Source: Actinomycetota bacterium
GTDB lineage: Bacteria > Actinomycetota > Thermoleophilia > RBG-16-64-13
Length of the DNA stretch: 64,000 nucleotides
Assembly (NCBI GenBank): GCA_016278725.1
Contig: JADQBG010000016.1
Coordinates: 1 to 64,000 of the forward strand
Direction of reading: 5' to 3'
The notes beneath the pieces are model-generated. The model saw nothing but the letters and a program-made list of their open reading frames with translations. It had not been told where the DNA came from and did no database searches. The translations under genes and the position numbers were made by a program. Below, piece after piece: positions 26,900 to 36,322 of the stretch; the first letter of the stretch is position 1, and every line of letters starts with the position of its first letter.

Positions 26900-27820
26900 A
26901 TGGAAACGTCGAACACCGACCTCACCACTCCCGCCGCCTGCGACCTCGTCGGGCAAGAGCCGGACCCGGCGAGGCTCGCCCGGTTGCGCCGCGAAACCGA
27001 GCCGCTGGAGCGCTTCCGCGAGAAGCTCCGGGGCGTCCGGATCTGGGATATGCACGCCCACGTCGGGCGCGATCATGACGGCAGCGTGCTCGATCCGGCT
27101 GAACTGGTGGCACGCATGGATATGCTCGGCGTCGAGAAGACCGTGGTCTTCCCTATGGATGATCCCCGGCAGGGGGAGTGCTTCACCCACCCGAACGACG
27201 TGGTCTGGGAGGCCTACCGGGCCTATCCGGAGCGGATCATCCCCTTCTTCCGGCTGAACCCCAACTACTCCTCGCGCGATGAGTATGAGTATCGCCTGGA
27301 TCAGGGTTTTCAAGGGATCAAGCTCCATCCCCGTTCGCAGAGCTTCAGCATCTCTCAGCCCGAGGCCATGCGAATATATGGCTGGGCCGAGCGCGACGGC
27401 ATCCCCGTCCTGGTCCACACGGGCAGGGGCATCGAAAACGTGGTTCGCGACATCCGCCACGTCGCCGATCAGCACCCGGCGCTGCGCCTGGTGCTCGGAC
27501 ACTCCGCCGCATACGAGCTGAAGGAATGCTGCGCCAGGTGCGAGAGTTGCGACTGGTTGCTGTTCGATACCTCGAGCCTGGGCAAGGAGCGGCTGCGGTC
27601 GCTTCTGCAGATCGCCGATCCGCACAAGATCGTCTACGGCTCGGATGTGCCTTTCGACCCGCAAGCCGAGGATCTGCTCCATCTCCTGGAGCTGGCAGAA
27701 GAGCTGGAGATCCCCCAGAAAGAGCTCGAACTCATCCTGGGAGGCAATCTGCGGCGCTGGATGGAAGAGGGTCCGGTTTGCCGTTACAGCTGCCCGCTCG
27801 ACTTTGCTCAGGGGGCCTGA
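26900..27820 (+). CDS. Amidohydrolase-2 family metal-dependent hydrolase
   Basis: 306 residues. The TIM-barrel metal sites appear as IWDMHAHVGR (HxH near residue 52), FQGIKLHPRSQ, IPVLVHTGRG, VLGHSAA and the catalytic Asp in IVYGSDVPFDP. A Cys-rich loop (CCARCESCDW, about 213-222) and a second pair near the C-terminus (VCRYSC) are unusual for the family and could bind an extra metal. GGGGGTAAG lies upstream of the ATG. It sits between the HD protein and a DUF3786 protein, so the three may act together in an unknown pathway. Confidence 0.85.
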   Translation: METSNTDLTTPAACDLVGQEPDPARLARLRRETEPLERFREKLRGVRIWDMHAHVGRDHDGSVLDPAELVARMDMLGVEKTVVFPMDDPRQGECFTHPNDVVWEAYRAYPERIIPFFRLNPNYSSRDEYEYRLDQGFQGIKLHPRSQSFSISQPEAMRIYGWAERDGIPVLVHTGRGIENVVRDIRHVADQHPALRLVLGHSAAYELKECCARCESCDWLLFDTSSLGKERLRSLLQIADPHKIVYGSDVPFDPQAEDLLHLLELAEELEIPQKELELILGGNLRRWMEEGPVCRYSCPLDFAQGA

Positions 27821-27828
27821 GGGGGCCG

Positions 27829-28491
27829 GTGACTCCCCTGTCGTCGCGGCCGGACCGCTACGCTCCCATAGTCGCCGAGGCTCGGCGGCAGGTACTGGCC
27901 TTGTCGCTCGAGCAGGTGTGCGCCGCTTCCGGTGCCCGCCTGGCCTCGGCGTCGGCAGTCCGCGCGCAACCGTCCCCGGCCGGCGCCGCCGCCGCCCTCC
28001 ACCTGCCGGTGCTCGACCGGGAGCTGCGGATGCAGCTGCCCGAGGGGGAACTTGCGTGGCCGGACGGAACCGCTCCGGGCACCGATTATGCTCTGGTGAG
28101 CCTGCACTACCTGGCCCGCGCCGCCGGCCCCCTGGCACCGGAATCCCTGGTGCGCTACGGCGGTCTTCCCGGCGCGGCGGCATACGCCGGCGCCTTTGAG
28201 GCGCGCGCGGAACAGCCTCTGGCCGCACTCCTCGACCAGGAGTCCGCGCGCCTCACGGAGACGGCGGACGCGCTCGGCACCCGAAGGGTCGACGGCCTCT
28301 GGGGGTTCCGGTTCTTTCCCTATCTGCCGCTCGTGGTGAGACTGGCCCCCGCAGAAGGCCCGCTGCCGTCCGCCTGCGTCATCCTCTTTCCCCGCCGCGC
28401 GGGATATCTCCATCACGTCGAGGACCTGGCGGTGGTAGGGCAGCTGCTGGCCGGGCGCCTGCTCGAACTCACGGCAGCTGGATTTCACTGA
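27829..28491 (+). CDS. DUF3786 domain protein
   Basis: 220 residues from GTG 27829, nine nt after the amidohydrolase stop. The sequence follows the DUF3786 pattern: LRMQLPEGELAWPDG, then YALVSLHYLARAAGPLAPES, LVRYGGLPGAAAYAGAFEAR, a FRFFPYLPLVVRLAP strand, and a C-terminal YLHHVEDLAVVGQLLAG. DUF3786 proteins are found mostly in anaerobes and are sometimes near corrinoid or methyltransferase genes; the function is not established. Low-complexity Ala-rich stretches near residues 35-60 are typical of the high-GC host. Confidence 0.7.
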   Translation: MTPLSSRPDRYAPIVAEARRQVLALSLEQVCAASGARLASASAVRAQPSPAGAAAALHLPVLDRELRMQLPEGELAWPDGTAPGTDYALVSLHYLARAAGPLAPESLVRYGGLPGAAAYAGAFEARAEQPLAALLDQESARLTETADALGTRRVDGLWGFRFFPYLPLVVRLAPAEGPLPSACVILFPRRAGYLHHVEDLAVVGQLLAGRLLELTAAGFH

Positions 28492-28511
28492 ACGAAGGCC
28501 GCTTCATCCTC

Positions 28512-28517
28512 TATACT
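28512..28517 (+). promoter_or_regulatory. -10 box (TATACT) of the small membrane protein gene
   Basis: TATACT is followed by about 30 nt carrying GAGGAGG before GTG 28550. A TTG at 28526 lies close to the leaderless position but has no other support. Confidence 0.4.
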
Positions 28518-28549
28518 CGAGCGCGTTGGACCCCGGACGAGGAGGCGCG

Positions 28550-28807
28550 GTGTTCCGCCTGCTGTATCTGTACTTGGAGGAGCCCGCCTCCTGGATGGCC
28601 TACCTGCAGTTCTCGGTCGTCGTCGGGCTGATGGCCCTGGCCTATTTGCACACCATCCGGCGCCGGATGAGCTTCATGCCCTTGTTCGGCGTGATGCTCG
28701 CCATCTTCTTTCTGGATTTCTTCGCGTACCTGCCCTTCCTGGCCTACTTGTTGATCCGCGACCGGCGGCGCGGCCTCGTGGCGTCGGAATCCGCGAATCG
28801 CCTCTAG
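28550..28807 (+). CDS. Small two-helix membrane protein of unknown function
   Basis: 85 residues from GTG 28550 with GAGGAGG upstream. Two hydrophobic helices are clear, at about residues 14-34 and 43-68, with a short basic loop (HTIRRRMS) between them and a basic tail (IRDRRRG). By the positive-inside rule both ends and the loop conflict somewhat, so the topology is uncertain. No family is recognised. Confidence 0.6.
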   Translation: MFRLLYLYLEEPASWMAYLQFSVVVGLMALAYLHTIRRRMSFMPLFGVMLAIFFLDFFAYLPFLAYLLIRDRRRGLVASESANRL

Positions 28808-28843
28808 CCCCATGCGGGGGCCGGGCACTCAGGCCGGTGGGCC

Positions 28844-29476
28844 ATGATGACCCGGGAACAGATTCCTTTGGTCGAATCCCGGCTGGGGAAACCGAGGGTT
28901 CTCGCGCTTCACGCCGAACTGAATCCCTACGAGATGCGCCTGGTTTCGGGCTCGCTGCGCAAGCAACGCACTCATGACGTCACCCTGTTCATCATGCACG
29001 AGGGCAGAGTGGCGGTCATACGCAAGCCCCAGTTCGCTGCCGGCCTTTACCGCGCCCCCAGCGGCGGCGTCGAACCCGGCGAGAGCTTCGAGGACGGCGC
29101 CCGGCGGGAGGCCATGGAGGAGACCGGCCTGGCCGTCTGCTTGGAGCGCTATTTGGTTCGCGTGGAGGCTACCTTCGCTCCCCCGGACGGTTGGCCGATT
29201 GACGACCTGCCGGCGGGACTTTTCGAACCATATGATGGGAATATTCGTTGGTGGACGCATATAATTGCAGCCAGAGTCGTGGGAGAGCCGGTGCTCAGAC
29301 CCCAGGACACCAGGGAGATCGCCGAAGCCAGGTGGATGACCCTGGACGAGTTGCAGGGTCCGGTGCGTGAGCGCTTGCTTGCAAGCGGCCGCGCTCTGTT
29401 CGCCTATCGCGTGGCTCTGACCGACGCGACCGTGGCTGCGCTCGGCGAAGGATATGCGAGGGGAGTTTGCGCTTGA
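28844..29476 (+). CDS. Nudix hydrolase
   Basis: 210 residues. Nudix box SGGVEPGESFEDGARREAME plus ETGL, with all catalytic acids. The N-terminal 45 residues form an extra domain (LALHAELNPYEMRLVSGSLRKQRTHDVT), unlike the other Nudix protein in this window. A hydrophilic insertion with EPYDGNIRWWTHI precedes the last strand. ADP-ribose or nucleotide-sugar hydrolysis is possible, but the specificity is unknown. Its stop overlaps the start of the L,D-transpeptidase gene. Confidence 0.87.
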   Translation: MMTREQIPLVESRLGKPRVLALHAELNPYEMRLVSGSLRKQRTHDVTLFIMHEGRVAVIRKPQFAAGLYRAPSGGVEPGESFEDGARREAMEETGLAVCLERYLVRVEATFAPPDGWPIDDLPAGLFEPYDGNIRWWTHIIAARVVGEPVLRPQDTREIAEARWMTLDELQGPVRERLLASGRALFAYRVALTDATVAALGEGYARGVCA

Positions 29477-31047
29477 ACCTGAACCTCGGGAAGAGACTGA
29501 GATTTCGGAGTGAAGCCGGTCAACCGACCGGCCTGGTGTGGACGCTCATCGGCGTGGTCCTTCTCCTGGGTGGCGTCTCCCTCTTTCTCCTGGGTCAATA
29601 CCTGACCGCCCCGTCGCTGGCGGGCATAACTCCCGAACCTTCCGCTGCCGTCAACGATTCCGAGGTCACCTTTCGCATCAAAGCCCCGCACCTGCGGGCC
29701 GGGCCCGACGAGATCCTGGTGGTGCTCGACAACGAACCGGTCCCGGCGGGTGAGCTCTCTCTGGCTGACGGCCTGATTCTCTTCTCCCGCTCGCTCGCGG
29801 ACGGGGAGCATCGGGTTTTGGTCAAGGTGGAGTCGCGCAATCTCTTCGCCCGCCTGCTCGAGCTCTCCAGCACGGTCAAGGTCGACACCGTCCCGCCCGA
29901 GGTGCAACTGGTCGGCCGCGAGTCAGGCGGTTCCGCGACCTCGCCCGAGTCTCTGCGTTTTGCGGTCAGCGAGCCGGCCAAGGGCACTCTGCGCCTCAAC
30001 GGCGTGGTCAGCGACCTGGTGTTGGACGGCGGCGAACTGGTGGCACAGCCGAAGCTGGTCGAGGGCCACTACACCGCGGTGGTCGAGGTGCAGGACGAGG
30101 CGGGGAACGCCGCCGGGGGGGAGTGGCGTTTTTGGGTGGATCTAACCGCTCCCGTGCTGAAGATGCCCGAGTTGCCGGAGGGCGCCTGGGACGAGAGCGA
30201 ACTCTCGCTGCCGGTGAAGGTCGAGGACAATCATCCGGAATCGGTCAAGGTCGAAGCCAAGCTGAACGGCCAACCGATAGCGGTGACTCCAGCGGTCGTC
30301 GAGGCGGCTTCTGGAGGCAAGGGCTCGGCGGCCTATGAACTGGTGGCCGAGGACTTGGCCGAAGGCCTGCACCAACTCGAAGTGCTGGTGGTCGATCGCG
30401 GCGGCAACGAGGCGAGCTATCGGGGCAACCTGCTCGTGGACTCTTCCGCCAGTCTGGGCAGCAGGCCCATGATCGAGGGAGCCCGGGGCGCGGACGTCAA
30501 GCTGTTGCAGAATCTGCTCGCGCGCAGGGGGACCTACAAAGGCGAAAACACCGGCGTACTGGACGAGACCACCATGGCTGCCGTCGTCGCCTACAAGGAA
30601 AAGCGGGGTTTGGGGAGCGAACCCATCCTCGAACCCGAAACCGCCACAACGCTGCTCGGCCGGATCGTGATCGACATCTCGGCGCGCACCCTGGTGCTCT
30701 ACGACGACGACCAGGTGTTGAGGAGCTACCGCGTGGCCGTGGGTCAGCCACGGTACCCGACGCCGACCGGTAACTTCCGCATCATCAACAAGGCCAAGAA
30801 CCCGACCTGGTCGCCGCCGCCCTCTCCCTGGGCGGACGGGCTGGAACCGGTTCCTCCCGGCCCGGACAACCCGCTGGGGACCCGCTGGATGGGACTCTCG
30901 GCCCGGCACGTGGGCATTCACGGCACCTACGCTTCGGGTTCCATCGGGACCGCCGCCTCGCACGGCTGTATCCGCATGCACATCTCCGACGTGGAGGCCC
31001 TTTTCGACCTGGTCTACGTGGGTACGCCGGTTTCGATCGTGCCCTAG
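29473..31047 (+). CDS. L,D-transpeptidase with Ig-like and peptidoglycan-binding domains
   Basis: 524 residues from TTG 29473 (GAGGGGAG 7 nt upstream, TTGA overlap with the Nudix gene). One membrane anchor lies at about residues 19-40. Residues 50-320 hold beta-rich Ig-like repeats, in which [13 protein letters not shown] and [13 protein letters not shown] mark two related units. A PG_binding_1-like helical domain follows (about 335-395, [20 protein letters not shown]). The C-terminal YkuD domain has [10 protein letters not shown] and the catalytic Cys in [12 protein letters not shown]. It forms 3-3 cross-links in peptidoglycan outside the membrane. A proline-rich insert precedes the active site ([10 protein letters not shown]). 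Confidence 0.93.
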   Translation: MNLNLGKRLRFRSEAGQPTGLVWTLIGVVLLLGGVSLFLLGQYLTAPSLAGITPEPSAAVNDSEVTFRIKAPHLRAGPDEILVVLDNEPVPAGELSLADGLILFSRSLADGEHRVLVKVESRNLFARLLELSSTVKVDTVPPEVQLVGRESGGSATSPESLRFAVSEPAKGTLRLNGVVSDLVLDGGELVAQPKLVEGHYTAVVEVQDEAGNAAGGEWRFWVDLTAPVLKMPELPEGAWDESELSLPVKVEDNHPESVKVEAKLNGQPIAVTPAVVEAASGGKGSAAYELVAEDLAEGLHQLEVLVVDRGGNEASYRGNLLVDSSASLGSRPMIEGARGADVKLLQNLLARRGTYKGENTGVLDETTMAAVVAYKEKRGLGSEPILEPETATTLLGRIVIDISARTLVLYDDDQVLRSYRVAVGQPRYPTPTGNFRIINKAKNPTWSPPPSPWADGLEPVPPGPDNPLGTRWMGLSARHVGIHGTYASGSIGTAASHGCIRMHISDVEALFDLVYVGTPVSIVP

Positions 31048-31070
31048 GGGCGCTGCCCGGGGCAGCGCCC
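31048..31070 (+). terminator. Hairpin after the L,D-transpeptidase gene
   Basis: GGGCGCTGCCC and GGGCAGCGCCC form an inverted repeat starting one base after the stop codon. It has no T-run, so termination is only inferred from position. Confidence 0.45.
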
Positions 31071-31193
31071 GGGCCCCCGTGCCCGGATGGCAAGCCCAGT
31101 CCGCCCGCGGTCCACCGCCCGCCCCCGCACCCGCCTCCCGTGACCACGCGCGACCGGTTCCCTCGCACCGCTTGCGCTTCTGACGCCTTCTTA

Positions 31194-31225
31194 TATACTC
31201 GGTATGTATGTATCCGGTGAGTATA
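31194..31225 (+). promoter_or_regulatory. PadR-type operator and promoter
   Basis: TATACTC (31194-31200) and GAGTATA (31219-31225) are inverted arms around GTATGTATGTATCC, which contains the ATGT/ATAC-rich core common in PadR operators. The left arm doubles as a TATACT -10 box, with TTGCGC 16 bp upstream as -35. This layout suits autorepression of the padR-ABC operon. Confidence 0.55.
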
Positions 31226-31278
31226 AGAACGATCGGGGGGCGCGGCGGCGCGACCGAGGTCGCTGCGGGGCGGTTGCC

Positions 31279-31839
31279 GTGTCGGTGAAGCACGCTTTCC
31301 TGGGCTTGTTGGCCGAGGGGCCCCTGCATGGCTACGAACTCAAACTGAGTTTCGAGGAGCGACTGCTCCCGAGTTCGCCGCTCAACTATGGCCAGGTCTA
31401 CGGCTCCCTCGAGCGGCTGGAACGCGACGGCCTGGTGGAGCACGAGGTGATCGTGCAGGAGGAGCGCCCCGACAAGAAGGTCTACCGCATAACCGCGGCG
31501 GGCTTGGGCGAGTTGGACCGGTGGTTGCGGAACCCCTCGGTGCCGGCGCTTGACCTGCGCAACGAGACGTTCCTCAAGCTGGCGGTGGCGCGGCGGCTGG
31601 GAGACATCGACACGGCGGAGGTGTTGGCTTCGGAGAGGCGCGGGAGCCTGCGGCGGCTCCGGGAAGTGACCGAGGCACGCCGGCAGGCGGGGGCCGAAGG
31701 CAAAGGGGTTCAGCTGCTGTTGCTGCTTGACCTGGCCGCCTTTCGGCTGGAGGCGTTTCTCAAGTGGCTCGAGCGGTGCGAAGAGCTCTTCGATCAGGAG
31801 GCGACAACGAATGGCAACGGTAACGCAGAGGATGCCTGA
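31279..31839 (+). CDS. PadR family transcriptional regulator
   Basis: 186 residues from GTG 31279; an ATG at 31204 would add 25 residues encoded inside the operator. The winged helix spans about 1-80: [36 protein letters not shown] and [19 protein letters not shown]-terminal helical dimerisation domain (about 95-175) is of the Vir/YqjI-like longer type. PadR repressors usually sense small hydrophobic ligands and control exporters, which fits the two ABC genes that follow. The end overlaps the ATPase gene by 29 nt. Confidence 0.9.
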   Translation: MSVKHAFLGLLAEGPLHGYELKLSFEERLLPSSPLNYGQVYGSLERLERDGLVEHEVIVQEERPDKKVYRITAAGLGELDRWLRNPSVPALDLRNETFLKLAVARRLGDIDTAEVLASERRGSLRRLREVTEARRQAGAEGKGVQLLLLLDLAAFRLEAFLKWLERCEELFDQEATTNGNGNAEDA

Positions 31840-32593
31840 GACCACAGACGGGGGCACCGCAGCGGTGGTCGTTAAGGGTGTGCGTAAGGTCTTCGGAACG
31901 GGCGAGACCGCGGTGGAGGCGCTGAGAGGCGTCGACATCGTGGTGCCGAAAGGCGAGTTCCTCGCGGTGATGGGTCCTTCGGGGTCCGGCAAGAGCACCC
32001 TGCTCCATCTGGTGGGGGGATTGGACCGGCCGACCGAAGGGACCATTGAGGTTGGCGGTCAGGATCTGGCCTCGCTCTCCGACGATGAACTCACGCTCTT
32101 GCGCCGTCGCCGGATCGGTTTCGTCTTCCAGTTCTTCAACCTGCTCCCCATCCTGTCCGCGGCCGAGAACGTGGCCCTGCCTCTGATGGTCGACGGCGTC
32201 CGCGAGAAGCAGGCTTTCGAGCGGGCGGCGGCCTCCCTGGAGCGGGTGGGCATCGCCGGGCGCAGCGCGCACCGGCCGACGGAGCTCTCCGGAGGGGAAC
32301 AGCAAAGAGTCGCCATCGCCCGGGCGCTGGTGGCCGAGCCGGTGTTGATCCTGGCCGACGAACCCACGGGCAATCTGGACAGCGCCGCCGGGGAGCAGGT
32401 GCTGGACCTGCTGCGAAACGTCGTGGACGAGGGCGCACAGACCGTGCTGATGGTCACCCACGATCCCCGGGGGGCCGCTACTGCCGACCGCATGATCATG
32501 CTGAAGGACGGCCGGGTGGCCGAAGACCACGAGTTGGGACGGGCAGCCTCCTTGGCGGAGGTGCTCTCGCATCTGGAGGAACTGGAGGGATGA
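31811..32593 (+). CDS. ABC transporter ATP-binding protein (LolD/MacB type)
   Basis: 260 residues from ATG 31811 with AGGAGG nine nt upstream. Walker [11 protein letters not shown]-loop [12 protein letters not shown], signature [15 protein letters not shown], Walker [10 protein letters not shown] and the H-loop VTHD are all intact. MacB/LolD-type features include the [14 protein letters not shown] segment and [10 protein letters not shown]. It pairs with the FtsX-type permease encoded next (4-nt overlap). It probably powers export or envelope remodelling under PadR control. Confidence 0.95.
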   Translation: MATVTQRMPETTDGGTAAVVVKGVRKVFGTGETAVEALRGVDIVVPKGEFLAVMGPSGSGKSTLLHLVGGLDRPTEGTIEVGGQDLASLSDDELTLLRRRRIGFVFQFFNLLPILSAAENVALPLMVDGVREKQAFERAAASLERVGIAGRSAHRPTELSGGEQQRVAIARALVAEPVLILADEPTGNLDSAAGEQVLDLLRNVVDEGAQTVLMVTHDPRGAATADRMIMLKDGRVAEDHELGRAASLAEVLSHLEELEG

Positions 32594-35136
32594 ATCTCTG
32601 GTCTTACAGCTACCGAGAACTCAGACGCAGACCGGGAAGGACGCTGCTCACCCTGGCGGGCATCGCTTTGGGGGTGGCGGCCATCGTGGCGGTGTCGCTC
32701 GTGACCACGGCGACCAAGTCGGCCTATCGGGAGATGTTCGCGGCCGTGTCGGGCGAAGCCGAGCTCGAGGTGGTGGCGCAGGGCACCGGCGGTCTGGATA
32801 CTTCCCTCGACGGGCGATTGGCGGCGGTCGAGGGGGTCGAAGCGGTGGTGCCGGTGGTGCAGTCGCCCAGCGCCCTGGTTACCGGCCTGGGGCGGACGGT
32901 GGTGGTGGTTCTGGGGGTGGACCCGGAGCGCGATCTGGCCGCGCGCCACTACGAGGTGACCGCGGGCGAGTCCTTCTTCGAGACGGCGAACCCACCGAAA
33001 TCCCCGGAGCCGGCGGGGACGGTTCCCGTGATCTTGGAGGAGAGCTTTGCGCGCTCGCAGGGTCTGGAGCCGGGGGACGGAGCCAGGTTGATAACCCCGC
33101 AGGGAACCGCGGACGTCAAGGTGGTGGCCCTGGTCGACGCGGCGGGTACGGCTGCCTTCAACGGCGGCGCTGTCGTCTTCATGCCCCTCCCGCGGGCGCA
33201 GGAGCTCTTCAGCCTGGGGGAGCGGGTCAACTCGCTGCCTTTGGTGCTTGAAGAGGGAGCCTCCCTCAGCCGGGTCGAAGACGCGGTTTCCGCCGTGCTC
33301 CCGGCGGGCACCGCGGTGCGCAGCCCCGAAGCGCGGGGAGCGGTGGCGGAAGACAGCATGCTCTCCACCGAGCAGGGGCTCAACAGCCTGAGTGCCCTTG
33401 CGATCGTCGCCGCGGTCTTCATCGTGGTCAACGCCTTCTTCATGTCGCTCACCGAGCGAAACCGGGATCTCGCGGTGCTCCGCACCCTGGGAGTGACCCG
33501 GCGCCAGTTGGTGCGCCTGGTCCTTCGCGAAGCCGCGGTCTTGGGGAGTGTGGGCACCGTTCTCGGCCTGCTCGGCGGAATCGGCGGGGCCTACGTGCTC
33601 ATGTTGGGAGTCGAGCAGCTCTTGGGTGTCCAACTGGGTGGATTCGCCCTGTCCGCGGGGCCGTTGCTCGGCGCTGCCGCGCTTGGCCTGGGCTCGTCCT
33701 TGCTTTCTGCCTACCTGCCGGCGAGGTGGGCGGCGCGCGTGCCGCCGCTCGAGGGACTGAGCGGTGAAGCCCGCGAGGACCGGGGGAGCCGCCGCCGCTG
33801 GCCCTCCTACTTGGGCGCCGTCTTCCTCGTGCTGGTGCTGGCGATTCTTGCCGGCCTTCGCGCCCACGCGCTCGACGAAGACGTCACTGCACTGGCCATG
33901 GTTCTGCTGCTGGTCGGTTTGGTCCTTCTGATTCCCCCGGCGCTCGGCCCCCTGACCTGGCTGGCCGCGCGTCTGCTGGGACCGTTCCTGGGAACCGAGG
34001 GGCGGATAGCCTTCCGCCAGCTGAACCGGCACCCGACCCGCACCGCCCTGACCGTGGGCGTGCTCTTCGTCGCGGTGACCATCGGCATCGGCATGGGCAG
34101 CGCCCTGGTCAACAACATTGAGGATACCGGGGACTGGTACGAGCGCACCATCGTCGGCGACTACTTCGTGCGGGGAGCGCTTCCGGAGATCGGCACCAAT
34201 CTGACCGCGACCATGTCTCCCGAGGTGGGTGAGGAGATCGCCGCCATGGAGGGAGTGCGCGCGGTGGACGCCATCCGCTTCCTGCCCGGGACCATCGAGG
34301 GTGAATCGGTGGTCATCCTGGCGCGGAGCTTCGAACTTCCGGATTCGCTCCCGCTCGATCTGGAAGAGGGTGAAAGCGGAGAAGTGCTCGAGGGCCTGCG
34401 CGGGGGAGGTATCGTGCTGGGTACGGCACTCGCCGGACGCCTCGGTCTGGACGTCGGCGACCAGGTCACGGTGGCCACGGCGCAGGGCCCCGGGGAACTC
34501 ACCGTCGTGGGAACCGCCACCGAGTACACCGCCGGAGGTTCGGCAGCGTATGTCTCCTGGGCCACGGGTGAGCGGCTCTTCGGCTTGGACGGCTCCGACG
34601 TCTATCTGGTCCATGCCGAGGAAGGGGCTCTGGCGGCGGTCGGTGGGCAACTGGAGGAGTTCACCCAAGAAAAGGGATTGCTCCTGCAGTCCTTCGCCGA
34701 GTTTCGCGCCTTCCTCGATGAAATGGTGGCCGGAGTGATGGCCTTCCTCTGGGTCCTGCTGGCGGCGGTCTTCGTGATTGCCTCTCTGGGCATCGTCAAT
34801 ACCCTCAGCATGAGCGTGCTCGAGCAGACCCGCGAGCTCGGGCTTCTGCGGGCAGTTGCCCTGACCCGCAGACAGGTGCGAAAGACGGTGCTCTCGCAGG
34901 CATTGGCGATCGCCTTGGTCAGCCTGGTGCCGGGCGCCGTGGTGGGCGTAGCCGTGGCCATCCTGCTCAACATCGCCACCGGCGCGGTCATCGGCCAACC
35001 GGTGGACCTGAGCGTGAACCCGATCGTGGTGATCGCCGCTCTGGTCGTGGGCTTTGTCGTGGCGGTCCTGAGCGCCTCCCTCCCGGCGCGCCGGGCAGCT
35101 CGGCTGCAGATCGTAAAGGCGCTGCAGTACGAGTAA
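32590..35136 (+). CDS. FtsX/MacB-like ABC permease, duplicated form
   Basis: 848 residues. The N-terminal helix is RPGRTLLTLAGIALGVAAIVAVSL, followed by a MacB-type periplasmic domain (about 45-265). Three FtsX helices span about 270-395 and contain SLTERNRDLAVLRTLGVTRRQLVRL. A second half has its own helices, extracellular domain (about 500-700) and final three helices with SVLEQTRELGLLRAVALTRRQVRKT. The doubled FtsX core means a single chain can serve as both permease halves. Such systems export lipoproteins, peptides or lipids, or act as mechanotransmitters; the cargo is unknown. Confidence 0.93.
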   Translation: MNLWSYSYRELRRRPGRTLLTLAGIALGVAAIVAVSLVTTATKSAYREMFAAVSGEAELEVVAQGTGGLDTSLDGRLAAVEGVEAVVPVVQSPSALVTGLGRTVVVVLGVDPERDLAARHYEVTAGESFFETANPPKSPEPAGTVPVILEESFARSQGLEPGDGARLITPQGTADVKVVALVDAAGTAAFNGGAVVFMPLPRAQELFSLGERVNSLPLVLEEGASLSRVEDAVSAVLPAGTAVRSPEARGAVAEDSMLSTEQGLNSLSALAIVAAVFIVVNAFFMSLTERNRDLAVLRTLGVTRRQLVRLVLREAAVLGSVGTVLGLLGGIGGAYVLMLGVEQLLGVQLGGFALSAGPLLGAAALGLGSSLLSAYLPARWAARVPPLEGLSGEAREDRGSRRRWPSYLGAVFLVLVLAILAGLRAHALDEDVTALAMVLLLVGLVLLIPPALGPLTWLAARLLGPFLGTEGRIAFRQLNRHPTRTALTVGVLFVAVTIGIGMGSALVNNIEDTGDWYERTIVGDYFVRGALPEIGTNLTATMSPEVGEEIAAMEGVRAVDAIRFLPGTIEGESVVILARSFELPDSLPLDLEEGESGEVLEGLRGGGIVLGTALAGRLGLDVGDQVTVATAQGPGELTVVGTATEYTAGGSAAYVSWATGERLFGLDGSDVYLVHAEEGALAAVGGQLEEFTQEKGLLLQSFAEFRAFLDEMVAGVMAFLWVLLAAVFVIASLGIVNTLSMSVLEQTRELGLLRAVALTRRQVRKTVLSQALAIALVSLVPGAVVGVAVAILLNIATGAVIGQPVDLSVNPIVVIAALVVGFVVAVLSASLPARRAARLQIVKALQYE

Positions 35137-35240
35137 GGGCCGCTCTTGGAGGCGTGCCGGCCCCGCAGCGAGCGGGCGTCCGGCCGTTTCCGGGTGTGAT
35201 CCTGGGTAACTGGAACCCAACAGAGCTCAAAGGAGGCGGC

Positions 35241-36284
35241 GTGGCGCTCATGCTGGGTATCGACATCGGCGGGACCAAGGTGGCTGTGGGCAGCGTGACC
35301 AAGGACGGCACCGTCCAGGGCGAGATCATGGAGTTCCCCAGCCCCGAGGGGGGTCCTGAGGAGTTCGTCGAGGCGCTGCTCGAGCAGTTGCGCGAGGCGC
35401 GGTCGCGGATCGAGGACGATGTCCTGGGCGTGGGTGTCGGCTGCGCAGGGACCATCGACTGGCGCGAACGCAGGGTGATCGAATCTCCCAACCTGCCGCT
35501 GGAGGACGAGCCGTTGGGGGAGCGGATCGCCAAGGCGCTCACGCTGCCGGTGGTTCTGGACAACGACGCCAACACGGCCACGCTGGCCGAGGTCCGGGTG
35601 GGGGCGGCGAAGGGGAAGTCGCATGTCGTCATGCTCACCCTGGGAACCGGAGTGGGCGGCGGCATCGTGCTCGACGGCAGCCTCTACCGGGGCGCGACCG
35701 GCAGCGCCGGTGAACTGGGACACACCATCGTCAAAGGCAACGGCGGTCTCTGCCTCTGCGGCAGGCGGGGGTGCCTGGAGCAGTACGCCTCCGGCTCGGC
35801 TCTCGAGCGTTACGCCCGGCAAATCGTGGATCAGGGCCGCCTGACGGGCGCGGCTATGGTCGAAGCCGCAGGAGAGGCGCAAGGCGCAGCGGATACCGCG
35901 GCAGACCCGCCCGAAGACTACGCCAAGCGGCTCAGAGAACTGGCGGCCGCGGACGACCTCAACGGCAAAAGCGTGGGTGAGTTGGCCCTCGACGGAGACG
36001 CGGCCGCGCTCGACGCGGTGGCCGAGGTCGCCGCCTGGCTGGGGGCCGGCCTCGCCAATCTGGCCAACATCTTCAATCCGGACATGATCGTGATTGGCGG
36101 CGGTCTCAGCAGCCTGGGGGATCTCCTGCTGGAGCCCGCCCGCGAGCTGATGGAGGCTTACGCCATCCGGCCCAACGGCACGGTCGCCCAGGTGGCCGCG
36201 GCGCAACTGGGTAACGAGGCCGGCGTGGTGGGAGCGGCGCTCGTCGCCTGGGAAGTGCTCGAGGACGTCACGTTGCCGGTTTGA
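35241..36284 (+). CDS. ROK family glucokinase-like kinase
   Basis: 347 residues, GTG start with AAAGGAGG upstream. ATP site LGIDIGGTKVAVGSV; catalytic region VVLDNDANTATLAE; LTLGTGVGGGIVLDG; ROK zinc motif CLCGRRGCLEQYASG; and a C-terminal MIVIGGGLSS. The combination with an HTIVKGNGG-type His zinc ligand fits glucokinase/N-acetylmannosamine kinase members, most likely glucokinase (glcK). There is no HTH domain, so it is an enzyme rather than a ROK repressor. An insertion of about 45 residues (about 210-255, Ala/Glu-rich) is longer than usual. Confidence 0.88.
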   Translation: MALMLGIDIGGTKVAVGSVTKDGTVQGEIMEFPSPEGGPEEFVEALLEQLREARSRIEDDVLGVGVGCAGTIDWRERRVIESPNLPLEDEPLGERIAKALTLPVVLDNDANTATLAEVRVGAAKGKSHVVMLTLGTGVGGGIVLDGSLYRGATGSAGELGHTIVKGNGGLCLCGRRGCLEQYASGSALERYARQIVDQGRLTGAAMVEAAGEAQGAADTAADPPEDYAKRLRELAAADDLNGKSVGELALDGDAAALDAVAEVAAWLGAGLANLANIFNPDMIVIGGGLSSLGDLLLEPARELMEAYAIRPNGTVAQVAAAQLGNEAGVVGAALVAWEVLEDVTLPV

Positions 36285-36309
36285 CCGCCCGTCGGCGGGA
36301 ACTTCAGGC

Positions 36310-36315
36310 TATAGT
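36310..36315 (+). promoter_or_regulatory. -10 box (TATAGT) of rsmI, leaderless type
   Basis: TATAGT ends exactly 7 nt before the GTG at 36323, matching the rhomboid and metG genes. No Shine-Dalgarno sequence is present between them. Confidence 0.55.
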
Positions 36316-36322
36316 CCGAGGC

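Noticed and set aside
32059-35220. A minus-strand open frame of over 1000 codons opposite the FtsX permease
   Set aside because: The plus strand has full FtsX/MacB motifs. The antisense frame is low-complexity, His/Gln/Arg-rich sequence, as expected from a high-GC shadow.
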